64,000 nucleotides of DNA from Zygaena filipendulae (taxonomy: Eukaryota; Arthropoda; Insecta; Lepidoptera; Zygaenidae), in NCBI GenBank assembly GCA_907165275.2, contig OU015665.1:1364001-1428000 (forward strand), written 5' to 3'. Below are positions 31,480-43,170 of this stretch, piece after piece (position 1 is the stretch's first letter; each line of letters starts with the position of its first letter). The notes below the pieces were generated by a model. It was not told the origin of the DNA and did no database searches. It saw nothing but the letters and a program-made list of their open reading frames with translations. The position numbers were made by a program, and so were the translations under genes.

Positions 31480-31745
31480 CGACCCGATTGGCGCAGAGGT
31501 TATCATGCCTACCCGCTAATCAAGGGGTTCCGGGTTCGATTTCCGGTGGGGGTGGACTTTGTGTGATAAACACAGGGTTCCATTCTCCAGTCTGGGTGTG
31601 TTTATATATCTATAGTATAACATATAAGTATCTAATTCTATGTAGTATACATATACCACGTTTGCTTGGGTGCCACGGCACAAGCTTATAATAGCTTACT
31701 GTGGGATCAAGTAGATCTGTGTGTTGTAATGTGGATTATTATAGT
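31480..31745 (+). mobile_element. tRNA-derived SINE
   Basis: An RNA polymerase III promoter is visible: A box TGGCGCAGAGG (31489-31499) and B box GGTTCGATTTC (31533-31543), 34 bases apart. The head resembles a tRNA, but no acceptor stem closes, and an unrelated body (ACACAGGGTTCCATTCTCCA ... GCACAAGCTTATAATAGC) follows. 3' end approximate. Confidence 0.8.
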
Positions 31746-34700
31746 TGTTGTTGCAACCAGCGTTTTTGTATTTAACATTTCATTGTTATCTATACATATA
31801 GGCAATAAGCTTAATTAATGTATTTAATTCAGATAAAGGTTTGTGGACTAACAAGTCAAAATATGCAGTTTCATTGAAACTCAATTGTTACTTAATTACT
31901 GTTTATGAAGTATTCATTTCAATTATGATACCTACATATCTTGTTATATATTTGTTATTGTTACTGAAATAATGACATGAATATTAATAAAAATTAAGGA
32001 TTTATGTTTTATGAAATGTCTTTCAGAAACGCCTATGGTAATACAATATTAAGAATAGAATCAAAAAGCATTAGAAATCTATAGGAGTACCTATCAAGTA
32101 ATGATTAAAAAATAATAATGTTGCACGCAAAATACACAGTATGATTTTATCTGGACCTAACGATAGAAATAAACCATTGTGAAATGTGATATAAACTATT
32201 GTATAAGCTTACTTTTGACGGTAATCAATAATTATGTAAGTTGGTAGGTAGGTACTATAATAAATAATCTTTAGCAAGATAACTTTAACATCAAATTTAC
32301 ATTATGAATCAGGATTAAACGTTTAATGAGGCTCATTATGACATAATAATAGCGTATAGATTATTCTTAATTGTTTCTTACGAACGTCAATTTACGTTTA
32401 ATTACTCAGTATAAAATGGGCAATGACCTTAGACATAGTCTGAGTAAGATCGGACGATAGTTCATGAATGGGCCCGTCCCACCAAAAGATACTACGAAAG
32501 ATATAAAAGAAAAAAAATATTATTAAAATACATAAACCGAAATTATAGAAGCAAACAGATTTGAACTTAAAACTGTTATAGTTAAAATTGAATTTGTGTG
32601 ATATAAAACAACAATTCTCGTTTTAGAATCTAAAAAGGGACCGAAAGAATACAACTGGGATGGGAAATGTGAATACGTGATCGTTGCGAAGTGGGTTATA
32701 AACGAGAGACAAGCTGCGAGATAATATGTAGATGAGAGATTACACTAATCTGTTCTTATATTTATGTTAACATATTTTACATAATATCTTTTGCTCTACT
32801 TTAAAAATGTGGGAAAATTTCAATTTACATCGCTGTTTGCATATTATTATGATGACAGAACTATGATGCATATACATACATACTTACCTATTTTAACTAT
32901 GTCCGTTATTCGAATATCTATCTATATGGCTATAATCCCTACTAATATTATAAATGAGAAAGTAAGTCTGTCTGTAACGTTTTCACGCCTAGACGACTCA
33001 ACGGATCATCATGAAATTTTGTCAGAGGTACAGAAAAGGACATAGGGTACTTCTTTGAATTCCCGTGGAAACTCTGAAATTAGGTAACGTACGCAACAGG
33101 TAATCACCGAAACGGTTGGAAGCATTTCGACGGAATATCACTGGCAATTACCTGATGTTATAAGAAGTAAATTGGGCTACCTACTTTGGAGTTCCTGCGG
33201 GAATTCCGAAACTCACGCGGGTGAAACCGCGGGGCACAGCTAGTATTAAATAATAAATGCATAGATCTTAATATTTTGAATGAATCGCCTGAAAATATAG
33301 TGTTTTACAATGTCCCCGATAACCAATCACGTGTGCGGACAATAGCGTCCTTTCACTATCAAACACTGAATTCGTGTACATGAAAGCGAGTACGGCTACA
33401 AGTTAATCAGATATTATAATATCGACATATGAAACGGCGCCGACGATAAAACGGCATTAACCGATATGCATCGCCACTCGCGGCAAAGATAGTTACGATT
33501 CGATAAGGGGGGGATATAAATAAAATAAATGGCTACTCTTGCGCTATAAGGTTGTAAAGATACCGCTATCGTGGCGATAGTAAACGTATGAAAGTGCCGA
33601 TGCCGGTGGTGTAGCCACAATGTCCATGCTTATTGATTTAATGCTGACAACGTGTTACCTAACACCGGCCACACGTCCCTGTCGGGTGCAAAGAAACCGA
33701 TAGCAGCAGAAATCCAAGACAAAAATAATTTGAATAAAAACAGAAATACATTGCTTGAAACTTACTCTTATCTACTCTAATTTCTAATAGAAGGAGCTGA
33801 ACCCAACACTAAATAAAATAATTAATAACATACGTAGGTACAAGTCTTAATTATATAATGTAGCGTCGACCACACATGACTACGCGCCATTCATAAAGGC
33901 AAAGCGCTTGCGCTCGACGTTAATATAACATTTGCCCACTTTGATGTTAGCCGCGATATGCTGCTGTTTATTGTTAAACATAAACATCGCTCAACCCCTC
34001 AACTCCATCGCTCATAATTAGACATTATGTTCTTCGCTCACGCAGTCAGTATTTCAAATCGTACGAAATCATTACCTACATACAGCACATTGCACAAATA
34101 ATATAATACTTGCCTACAGTTTTAAATCATTACGACAGTTTGTGTATCAATTATATTATTATTACAATAATTATTTATCTTTTTAGTGTGCTCTTTCGTC
34201 TGTATAATAAATAAGTTAGTAGTAATACAAAAAAGACCATTTTTGTCTCAATCCATGTCCTATGTAAATACAGTTTCTTTTTTTTTTATTTGAAGCTTCA
34301 ATTATAAGATGCTCACATTCAGTTAATTTTCTAAATACATATTTTTCTATTTTATTTAATCTGTCTATTTAAATACCTATTACAAAAGAACTGGTTCCTC
34401 TAACTGAATTCTTACATTAGAAACAAAACCTTAGACTGACAGTCATTATTCACAATAGACGAAGCACGTTAATGACTGTCAAATATTATAGCAACAGCTT
34501 TAGAAGCAAAATAAATTCCCACGAGAAAGAAGCCGTCTCTGTAGAACAGTCATGATTCAATTGACCCTCGTTGTTAATATTATAGTAGCAAAAAGGTTGC
34601 AAAATTTACCCCCTCGAAAATGATAATATCCATTACAAATCCCATATCAGTTGTATAAACCATAAAATCTACCAATTTTCCGATTCTTAACTCTATTCCC

Positions 34701-34815
34701 CCAATTTATGAGTTGTTTTGGCATTTAAAATAATTACTGTTTTTAATTTTTTATCTATAGCTAAATATAATTTCATCAATGTAGAGTTTCAATTTTTCTT
34801 TTTTTTATTGCTTAC
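31746..34815. other. Intron block adjoining fz4 exon 1
   Basis: AT-rich, with one Helitron-like copy (32936-33243). No gene recognised. A patch at about 33420-33620 with balanced composition has a featureless frame on -. Confidence 0.45.
32936..33243 (+). mobile_element. Helitron-like element with internal insertion/duplication
   Basis: TCCCTACTAATATTATAAAT start after A and GGGTGAAACCGCGGGGCACA / GCTAG end before T. In the middle, about 105 extra bases (about 33083-33187) separate two versions of the GAATTCC...GGAACTCCGAAA block, so the inner segment is partly duplicated. Confidence 0.8.
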
Positions 34816-34995
34816 CATTTCTTCGGCTTCTTTTTGGTCTCTGTGACCCATCATATTGGGCATGGCTGTCCAATTGTATCCCAAATCTTGACATAAGGGC
34901 AACTGAATCCTTTCGCATTTGCCAGCGTCAACATCTTCTTCCTCAGCAGCTACCAGCCAAAAAGTCAAAAGGAGAACACAAAAAATCCGAGCCAT
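34816..34995 (-). CDS. fz4: Frizzled-4-type Wnt receptor, exon 1 (signal peptide and CRD first half)
   Basis: Encodes 60 residues from ATG at 34995 (context AAGATGG, a good start) to GAAGAAATG before the donor GTAAGC. MARIFCVLLLTFWLVAAEEE is a clear signal peptide. CERIQLPLCQDLGYNWTAMP then PNMMGHRDQKEAEEM is the N-terminal part of a Frizzled cysteine-rich domain, including cysteines 1 and 2 and the conserved N-glycosylation site NWT. Spliced to exon 2 the joint reads EEMMSTFAGLI, gap-free against the Frizzled-4 pattern, and gives all ten CRD cysteines. A frame upstream of this ATG has only a GTG, so the start is clear. The exon is AT-normal, unlike exon 2. Confidence 0.9.
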
Positions 34996-35171
34996 CTTCA
35001 AATCAAACACAGTTTAATATAACACAATAACTTTTTTTCATAATCAAACAAAATAAGCTTCGAAAATAAGTCACTAAATCACTTTCAATTCACACGAAAG
35101 TATCGTAAACATTTTCTATTCCAATGATAAAACAGCGCACGTCCTCACTCGAGCTCAGTTCGGAGCGGACT
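34996..35171 (-). other. Putative 5' UTR of fz4
   Basis: The 176 bases between the predicted start site and the ATG contain no upstream ATG that opens a long frame on -. The extent depends on the promoter call. Confidence 0.4.
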
Positions 35172-35173
35172 GA
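35139..35173 (-). promoter_or_regulatory. Candidate fz4 core promoter (Inr + DPE)
   Basis: On - the initiator TCAGTC lies at 35173-35168 with A+1 at 35171. GGACGT lies at exactly +28 to +33 (35144-35139) and fits the insect DPE consensus. No TATA box is visible about 30 bases upstream. Such promoters are common for insect developmental genes; usage is inferred. Confidence 0.5.
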
Positions 35174-36406
35174 TTCGGAAATTCGAAATTCGAACAAATG
35201 CGGCGCGGCACAACAAACTACAAAGGCAAAGAAACGAAACCGGTCTGATGGCCGGTGCGTTCAGAAACATGCATATGTTCCGATAAAAGGTCTGAACGCA
35301 TGAACAGGGCATTAAGATGGATAAAAAAAAAGGGAAAAGGGCCTAATTCTTATACGGCTCACTGCAATCAGTGGTAATTTTATCTGTCCCATTCTCGTGC
35401 GGGCGGGTGCGAAGAGGATGGGACACGGAATGATGCATGTATAAAATTAAGTGTATCTGCCCAAGGGCTGGCATTTATTTTATGAAATTGCCGCAATAAA
35501 AGTGTTGGATAATTGAGAGGTTCAAAACTTTTATAACACAACTTTATTGGGAATTATAAACTGCAAGCGAAGTTATGAATTTACGCGTATGATGAATTTC
35601 ACACATCTATTGCAAATTGTGGGCAAGTTGGTCTCTCGACTGGCCCAGGTTAAACTTACTGTTGCTCAGCAAAATTAACCATGATTTCTCTAATTATTTT
35701 AATGACCTAACACAACATTTTACATTGTTTTAGCTTTTATTCGAAAGTAGTCCCTAAAGTAAATCCCTATTAAATCGAGGTTGGTTAACAATAATTTTTA
35801 TATCAGCAACGTATGAATGGCACCCAGTTGTAATTTTTTGTGTATATCCATAGTTCACTGAAACAAAAACCATATCATATTTTTATTATAACTCATAAAA
35901 AAAACATAACTCCCTTTTGTTTTGTACGGATTGCAGTGGAAGCGAGATACCTGACTGACCTATTCTTTCACGGTTTTTATATTTCAAGCATACAAAGTAG
36001 AATACACAATTAGACCCCTTCATTACATCACTCCAATAACACCTTTAAAAATATTAAGTTTCCAACTCACTATCTGTCCTAAACTATATCCATAAGGTTG
36101 AAATTTGAAGGGAACTATAGAATATCTCGCGAGCAAATCTCGGCTAGCATAAGAAGATCTGTCAGTTGAGTGATATTGTTTCATGTGCTAAGGTAGTGAA
36201 GGTTTCGGTTGTGCTGGTGGGATGGTATGAATAGCTGCATTGTCGGAGCGGGACGGAGTGCGGCGTCGTCAAAGGTGCCGCCAGCGCGGTGAGCGTACGC
36301 AGCCGGACGCCGACGGAATGCCTAATTAAGGGCGCATGCGTGGACCGTGGCAGGGTTGCACAATAAGAGAGGCGGCGGAAAAGAAAAATTACTTTTAAAT
36401 ACATAG
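35174..36406. other. fz4 upstream flank
   Basis: No gene recognised. A GC-rich patch (about 36240-36330) is listed separately. The rest is AT-rich. Confidence 0.5.
36240..36330. promoter_or_regulatory. GC-rich upstream patch with TCF-like and helper-like words
   Basis: TCAAAGG (36269-36275) is followed after one base by GCCGCCA (36277-36283), resembling the HMG-site and helper-site pair used by insect TCF. It lies about 1.1 kb upstream of the predicted fz4 start. Short motifs, so chance is a real alternative. Confidence 0.25.
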
Positions 36407-36480
36407 CTAACGGCCGCACTTAGAGCACTTCTATACTTAACTAAGTAATCATTAAAATCGACTCTGAGTGCGGCGGTTAG
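36407..36480. mobile_element. Shortened MITE (CAGAGTCG family)
   Basis: CTAACGGCCGCACT and GAGTGCGGCGGTTAG ends are inverted, 74 bases in total. The middle present in the 7879-8121 relative is lost. Confidence 0.8.
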
Positions 36481-36577
36481 TCCATAGTAAGTAATTAGGA
36501 GCATATTAAAAAAAGGCTCGAATTTCTTTATAATGCATTTGATTGTTGAATTTTATAAATGAGAAATAAATTGTGCT

Positions 36578-36650
36578 ATTTTTGACCGACTTCCAAAAAA
36601 GAGGAACGGTTCGGATCTCAATTCGACTGTATGTTTTTTTTTTGTTGACT
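36578..36650 (+). repeat. Dispersed GACTTCC repeat fragment
   Basis: CCGACTTCCAAAAAAGAGGA and CTCAATTCGACTGTATG. Relatives at 4246, 38103-38150, 53733-53795 (reverse) and 59500-59575. Confidence 0.7.
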
Positions 36651-36673
36651 GACAAGGTGCTCTCTTGCACCAC

Positions 36674-36871
36674 AGCGGGGTTTAGCCAAGTTGACATACT
36701 ACGATCGTTAACGCATAGAAAACGAGAATGGAAAACTTTGATCAACCAATCAACACTCTAGCTTTATGTGACCACTAGAGTTTTGATTTGCTGACCAAGT
36801 GACATGACGATTCGTTCCTTATGTTTTCTATGCGTTAACGAATGTAGAATGTTAACTTGGCTAACCCCGCA
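36674..36871. mobile_element. Inverted-repeat MITE, 198 bp
   Basis: GCGGGGTTTAGCCAAGTTGA at the left end and, read on -, GCGGGGTTAGCCAAGTTAAC at the right. Arms of about 50 bases also share CGTTAACGCATAGAAAAC. Confidence 0.85.
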
Positions 36872-36966
36872 GAAATAGCGTGGATAACGCTGAGTCCAGA
36901 TATTAAAGGCTCATCCAGGCAATTTATCTTTGACGAATATCATACAGAGGTCAATTCCCCGCTACA

Positions 36967-37409
36967 ATAGTATATTTCATTATAAGTGCGGAAAGCCTGT
37001 CATTGCAAAGAGTTCCGACAAATGTCTACCCGAGCCGAGGCGCAGCCGAAGGTGAGGGTTGACAGTCGGAACTAGTTGCAATGACGGTTCCGCACGTGTA
37101 CTGAACAACTATTTTTAATACAGTTACGAAAAAATTAAGCAATTTAATAAAATATCAAAAACACAACAAACTCAACTAAGTTCCAACTGTGATCAAGAGA
37201 TGGCGCTAGTCGTATTAGTAATGCGAAACCTACGTTTCGCAATGCAAAAAGTGTGTCAAAGTCGTGTCGCCATTTTTGACAGTTGGCAAAGAGAACGCAC
37301 GAGTTCGGGAAAGGTAAACAAAAAGCTCGAGTATGTAATAGCCCACATCCCGAACGCTAAACGTCCCTGCAATACGCCACTTTTTGAGCAACTGTATTAA
37401 AAATACATA
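36967..37409. mobile_element. Composite foldback element, copy 2
   Basis: Near-identical to 27068-27499, but keeps GTAATGCGAAACC, which makes a short hairpin with GTTTCGC. Its 66-codon frame (37200-37400) is absent from the other copy, so coding significance is unlikely. Confidence 0.75.
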
Positions 37410-37814
37410 TACGTATACTGATTTTCATATGGCACTCATCATGGTAACTATATTAAGTGTACTCCATACCCCGCGAGTATAAAGGTTTTAAACACTAGAT
37501 TTTCTGTTTATACTTTCTGTTTTTGTAGAGTTGATTTAAATTATGCGTACTTAAATGAAAAAAAATCGCTTGTCGCTTGTGCTTGAGCCATATTATGAGT
37601 ATACTCTGTTCAGAATCGTAATTAAAATGTCAGATAAGCGGCGTGGCCATCGACGCAGAGGGTACCTAAAGTCTTGGGACCACCGAGCTAAAAATATCTT
37701 CAGGAAATTGCGTCGTCTTTGTATAAAATATGTCACTTATGTGTAGGTACATAATTATTAGTAGGTGCAAAAGATTTCAGAAAGTACAATAGGGATGATG
37801 ACTACTTTTCAAAA
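37410..37814. other. Non-coding, nothing recognised
   Basis: A 63-codon frame at 37555-37746 (MSDKRRGHRRRGYLKSWDHR) is basic and unrecognised. Confidence 0.4.
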
Positions 37815-38090
37815 TCAAAATTCTAATTAGTCCGTCAGTTAAAAATAAAAAAAACAATAGACACGTATTTTTTGCTTTTTCAAATAAATTAAAAAATATA
37901 GAGATAAAGCACATTAAAGTTTAGGGTGAGGGGGTCGTGACGTCACTAACCGCAAAAACCGCCATACAAACTGTCAGAATAGTGACGTCACGCGAAAATT
38001 CAACTCAATATATCGCCGTTATTTTTTGATTACGAAAAAAAAGAAAAAATACGTATCCAATATTTTTTAATAATCTACAAGACTTTATCT
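37815..38090. mobile_element. MITE with paired TGACGTCA, copy 3 (inverted)
   Basis: CTAATTAGTCCGTCAGTTA start and TAATCTACAAGAC end. TGACGTCA occurs near 37939 and 37983. Confidence 0.75.
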
Positions 38091-38102
38091 GACTGTTATT
38101 TT

Positions 38103-38150
38103 TTAACTGACTTCTAAAAAGGAGGAGGTTCTATATTCGACTGTGCCATA
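38103..38150 (+). repeat. Dispersed GACTTCC repeat fragment
   Basis: ACTGACTTCTAAAAAGGAGG, then AGGTTCTATATTCGACTGTG. Confidence 0.65.
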
Positions 38151-39392
38151 GATATGAATGTCTTTCTTATTTTCATGATATGTTTACCGATTACAATTTG
38201 ATTGATTGATTATTACGATTTGTAGGTACTCGAAGACGACTGGACCGGATTTGGAGAATTCTTTTGGTTTGAAAGAGTATGCTTCTGAATTACTTCTTGG
38301 CTTCGAAATCACGTCTCAGGTTTCCTAATTTTAAGAACAATCCATTTGTTAGGTTCGATAAACAATTGATGGTAGGTCCCCATTAAATTAATAAGCGCAG
38401 GTGGTATAAATGTAGTATTTTAATTGAAAAATGCCCTGTTTTAAATATCTTGTTTTTGTATGATATTAAAATGTCACAGATGTTTATCAAAAAAAGTATT
38501 ACGCTATTTTAAATACCGAACGTTCGATTTATTTTTAAATGAAATACATATAATAATTAGAAGATATAATGACTTTTTTGGCGGCTGGTGCTAGTGAGAC
38601 TGCGACTTAAGAGGCTATGTTTGGATATATGTATTTCAATTAAGCATATAAATAAATTCTGGCTAAGGCCAAAACCAGATCATGAACAGTTTTCTTGATA
38701 TACTTAATAAATCCCAGAATATCTGTTACAAAATACAGTGATTTATATAGAAATTTTAAAATTAAATTGTGTAAGTGTTAAGAAGTGATTGTTATTTTCT
38801 AAATATTATCAAATATTGTCCTGTTTTTTTTTTGGGTTATTTCACTGTCACTTTCTCTCGCATACAATAGCAGTACCTAGTAGTAGTAAGCTATCACTGT
38901 CTATGCACCGCTCGGTTATATTTCGACATAGCCCCTTAACCATAAAAGCTAGCCAGCGTCGCTTGAGGCCGCCCCATGAATGTCATGCCAAGTGATTTAA
39001 TGCGCACTTGTTGCTCATCAACAGACCGACAATAAGCTATGCGGCGCACGCGCACGACCTCGCATTCGAATGCACGCATGCAAATAAACACGATTGTTCC
39101 GCGACGAAAGTGCCGACACTGTACGAATGCGAAATGTCGATGTTGATCATCGCTTAATTTGACCGACGAACGGTACGATGACTGCAGAATTTTTAATAAT
39201 CGGCGGCAAGGAACACAAGATAGGGCTGGATTCGTAAAATTATGTCTGATCGCTTCTTAATTAAGTTTGCTTATACCCAACAATAATTTGACAAAATATT
39301 TTACAGACTTTTTTAAATCACTAAATTAACAAATTCACCTCTGTTAATTTAGTGATTTAAAATTTATTGTGAAACTTGACAATGGGCATGTG
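38151..39392. other. Upstream non-coding with a GC-richer patch
   Basis: No gene recognised. About 39000-39180 has balanced composition (GCGGCGCACGCGCACGACC) and an exact octamer ATGCAAAT at 39078-39085, a POU-factor site. Candidate regulatory, weak. Confidence 0.35.
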
Positions 39393-39640
39393 GACTAAAT
39401 TTTTAATGTAATCAAAAAATAACGGCGATACATTGAGTTGAAATTTCGCGTGACGTCACTAACTAGTGCAGTTTGTATGGCGGCTTGTAGCGGTAAGTGA
39501 CGTCACGAGCCCCCACCTTAAATTTAATGCGCTTTATCTCTGTGTATTTTCATTTATTTGTAAAAGCAAAAAATACGTGTCTATTGTTTTTTTATTTTCT
39601 AACTGACGGACTAATTAGAATTTTGATTTTCAATAGTAGT
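39393..39640. mobile_element. MITE with paired TGACGTCA, copy 4 (one end lost)
   Basis: TGACGTCA at 39451-39458 and near 39498. The right end CTAACTGACGGACTAATTAG is intact and the left end is truncated. Confidence 0.75.
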
Positions 39641-40601
39641 CAACATCCTCATTCGCTTCAACTTCGGTATTCAGGTAGGTACTCTTTTTCTGCAATAAAA
39701 TATTGTAATAAAACGTTGTAACTAAATATGTTGCTGCCCTGCTGGCTGCTGCTCATTGTAGTACTCGTAAGAACGGCTCAGTTCTCCCTCGGAAATTATA
39801 TGTATCGAGATAAGTGTAGTGTTCTTCTTTGTACTTAATTAGTATGTATTTAATACTTGTTGATATAACGCTGTAAATCGAGTACGTGTCGACTTGTAGT
39901 CGGCTTAGCTAAGATTTGATGTTGGATAATTCGAACGGTAGTGATATGCTTTAGTCGCCACTGTACTGGCGGCGTTCGAACTTTGTGAATCAATAATGCA
40001 AGCTGTTCTGGCGCCATGCCAGTGACGGCTTTGCTTGAAATTTCATATCAACCAACTTAGGAGTTTTGAATTACATATCAAGTTAGTAATAGATGATACT
40101 TATTTCACAACTTATGTAACAATATAAATTGTACGTCCCCCAAATAAGGAGCCAGGCGAAAAGTTTCTTATAAAAGATTTCAACGACAATCCAAAAGTAG
40201 GAATCTTAAACCTTTCTCTCGAAACACACCTTAAAAATTATACTTAATTATACATCTTTAATTAAATTGGAGAGTCAATCTAAAATAACTCTACTAATTT
40301 TATATTTTGGCAAAAAGTTAATCTTCAGTAATGAAAGCTTATTTTAAAACTATTTTTCCTTCGTTTAGGTTGGGATACGAGAGCTTCTAATTGCCCAGGG
40401 TAGGGCAGTGGGCACAAATTGCCGCGAGTTCCGCGCGCATCGGGGTCGCAGACACAATCAAACGAATATGCGACTCGAGAGCAAGAAGTTAACTCGACGA
40501 TAAAATAAGTAAGGTGACAATTCAATGTTATATACGTTAGTACGAAAGTCCAAATTTTTAACTGAATGATAAAGTGGAAGTTCCTTATAAATTATACCTA
40601 A
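39641..40601. other. Non-coding, nothing recognised
   Basis: AT-rich. A small patch at about 40400-40500 has balanced composition and no domain. Confidence 0.45.
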
Positions 40602-41070
40602 CTAGCTGTGCCCCGCGGTAATTTCAGAGTTCCTGCGGGAATTCCGGGATAAAAATTACCCTATATCCTTCTCTCTACCCCTGAAAACGTGCATGCCAAA
40701 TTTCATTCAAATCCGTTCAGCCGTTTTTGCGTGATTGAGGATAAGAGCTCGAAAGCGCATTTTCATCCGACTTGCTTCAAACTTATCGTCACTGCTCAGC
40801 TCCTATGTGTCTTAGCGTTATGTTATATAGCCTATAACCTGCCCAGGAGTATGGACTACAATCGTACCAAGTTTGGTTAAAATCACTTCAGTAGTTTTTG
40901 ACCCATGCGTACACATACAGATAAACAGACAGACAGACAGACAAAAAATTTACTGATTGCATTTTTGGCATCAGTATCGATCACCATTCATCCTCCAATA
41001 TTAATTTTGAATTTATATTCAATGTACAGAATTGACCTCTCTACAGTTTTATTATAAGTATAAATATAGA
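40602..41070 (-). mobile_element. Helitron-like element, long or composite copy
   Basis: CTAGCTGTGCCCCGCGG start, then the standard body to about 40740. A second body type follows (CCCAGGAGTATGGACTAC, a CAGA repeat) and ends GTTTTATTATAAGTATAAAT. Possibly two elements, one inside the other. Confidence 0.65.
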
Positions 41071-41574
41071 TATGGAATCATAATCTATTAAAGCAGAGAC
41101 TGAGCTCAGTGATCTCAACATTTCACTTTGCAATCTAGGATAGGACTATATGTAAGTATTCACATCATTAGGGACACAGATATAATCCAGTGAGAGTACC
41201 ATAGTTATGTAAGAATGGTGTTCAAATACTTACTTACCTACACATGAAAATTTTTAGTATGTTCTAGCAGTGAAGGTATGATTGCTCTTAGCCACCACTT
41301 TGTAATATCTACTAAAGAACTTCTTCTTATATTGAGTAAATCCCATATACATTTTAAAATCCTTGTCACTGGCTGATGTCAGTATAATTTGAGCGGAATG
41401 CCGGTGTGGCAGCGGTCGTTACGTTCGCGCGTTCACGTAAAAACTATGAGGGCCGCACCACATCGCCGAGCAACACCGCGACAAAAACCATTTATATGCA
41501 TGTGTATAGGTAAGCGCGGTTGCGAATTTCCAGCCAGTTAGTTTTTGGTTTAAATATTTAAGTAGTTATATATA
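41071..41574. other. Non-coding with a GC-richer patch
   Basis: About 41390-41530 is GC-rich and unique-looking (GCGGTCGTTACGTTCGCGCG). Candidate regulatory sequence; no coding domain. Confidence 0.35.
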
Positions 41575-41903
41575 ATAGGCTAGTTTCCTAAATTTTCTTT
41601 TTTAGTCCGTTTTGTAGATTATTAAAAAATATTGGACACGTATTTTTTTTTTTTTATGTAACCAAAAAATAATGGAGATATATCAAGTCGAAATTTCACA
41701 TGACGTCACGCCTCGCTACAGTTTGTTCGCACGTTATAGCGAGCTGTGACATCACGAGTCCCCCACCCTAAACTTTAATGCGCTTTATCTATGCATATTT
41801 CCATTATTTTAAAAAAGCAAAAAATACGTGTCTTTTATTTTTTTATTATCTAACTGACGGACTAAATTGAATTTTGATTTTTTTACCCAGGAAACTAGCC
41901 TAT
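41575..41903. mobile_element. MITE with TGACGTCA, copy 5 (full length)
   Basis: Complete ends: ATAGGCTAGTTTCCTAAA and its inverted partner GGAAACTAGCCTAT. One TGACGTCA at 41701; the second has become TGACATCA. Closely similar to copy 6 only 1.3 kb away. Confidence 0.85.
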
Positions 41904-42716
41904 TATTACAGATAGGCCGTTTTTAAAATGATTATTAGTTTTTAACTATTGTATATTTTTTTCAAACAAAATTTTGACGGGTCTGCAAAACTATGCAAGA
42001 AGGTAGGTAGTTAAGTATTTAAATTTGGAATATAGTCGTCAACAACATCAAACTTTTCAAATATACCTACCTACATAGTTTAATAATTTTCAGCAAAGTT
42101 GTACAATATTATGTAGAGTCGACATCAGTCATCACGTCTTGTAATCATTGATCTTCACTTGTTTTCACTTCACAATACTTACACGTGACTTACATGCTCT
42201 ATGCTCATATTAAGTAATAAATACTCCTTTTTACTAATCGCATATTTTGTCAACATTGAAACAAATAACGTTTATGGAGATTTTTGTTTTCGTATAGAAC
42301 GTTACCAAAAATTGTTATAAGTGCTTAAATACTAGAGTGGTATATGCTAATTTATTCCATAATTTTATAAGCATAAAGGTTAGTTTTCAATAAAATGTTT
42401 GTTCGACAGCTGCCTGTACCCATGCTGAGCGAGTAGGTGTTAATATAGCCTCCCGCAGAGACATGGAGGGAATGAGTTTGTATACAATCACCCACAGTCG
42501 GAAAGTCGTATCTACGTTTCGGTAGGGTTATTGAAAAAAACAGTATAGAATTAATTACATACCATTCTTACATTCAAAGCTGTTTTTATTTTTGTATTAT
42601 TTTTTTTTTGCTTTTTTTTATTCTATGTTTAGATCTGTCATTGAAAATAGGTAAAGACGTTTGCTAGATAATATCCGGATCGATGCTATAATCTCAGGTT
42701 TGCAAAAACTATTAGC
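41904..42716. other. Non-coding, nothing recognised
   Basis: AT-rich spacer without recognisable features. Confidence 0.5.
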
Positions 42717-42947
42717 AGGCCAATTATGTAACTTTTGTTGCTATCACATTTCAGTTTCAATCAGAAAAATAGCGATTTTGTGATTAATTAATCATATTTA
42801 GGCAGCCTAAACTTTTGAAGTTTGTTTATTTTGGTCGATTGCTAGATATTGTAGATGTTAAAACGTGCATATTGTAATCGCAAAACCACTATGTTTTAGA
42901 TTGCAACCGAAAAATGATAGAAACAAAAGTTACGTAATAGCCCCCTC
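42717..42947. mobile_element. Inverted-repeat MITE (TATGTAACTTTTGTTGCTATCA ends)
   Basis: GTAACTTTTGTTGCTATCA near the left end pairs with TGATAGAAACAAAAGTTAC near the right end. The internal block GATTGCTAGATATTGTAG is shared with a partial copy at 48304-48455. Confidence 0.7.
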
Positions 42948-43170
42948 TGATCTTTGTATCGATGGGATTTTCACGATATTATGATCTTTACAGATATTGT
43001 TGGTTATAGAAGATATAACACATAGAGTTAGTTTTATTCCAATTTTCTTTTGAAATTTAATGACAAAAACAATCGACGATCGAATTTAATTATAAACTTA
43101 CCTACACGTAGGAAGTTGCAAAATTAGGTTCGCGTTGAGAGACGTAGTAAACTGGTTTCACCGCCCGGAA

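Larger units (their letters stand above)
10824..34815 (-). other. Large intron of fz4 (about 24 kb)
   Basis: Bounded on the - strand by the donor GTAAGC (34815-34810) and the acceptor CTTCAG (10829-10824), phase 0. It interrupts the cysteine-rich domain between cysteines 2 and 3. Its content is listed piece by piece; I recognise no complete nested gene. Confidence 0.85.

Noticed and set aside
31480..31560. Genuine tRNA gene
   Set aside because: A and B boxes are present but no acceptor stem pairs, and a SINE body follows.
35155..35160. TCAGTT initiator on + as a divergent start site
   Set aside because: No DPE at the required distance and no gene on + downstream.
37200..37400. 66-codon frame MALVVLVMRNLRF
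   Set aside because: Lies in a composite foldback element; the sister copy at 27068 has a deletion in it, so no conserved protein.
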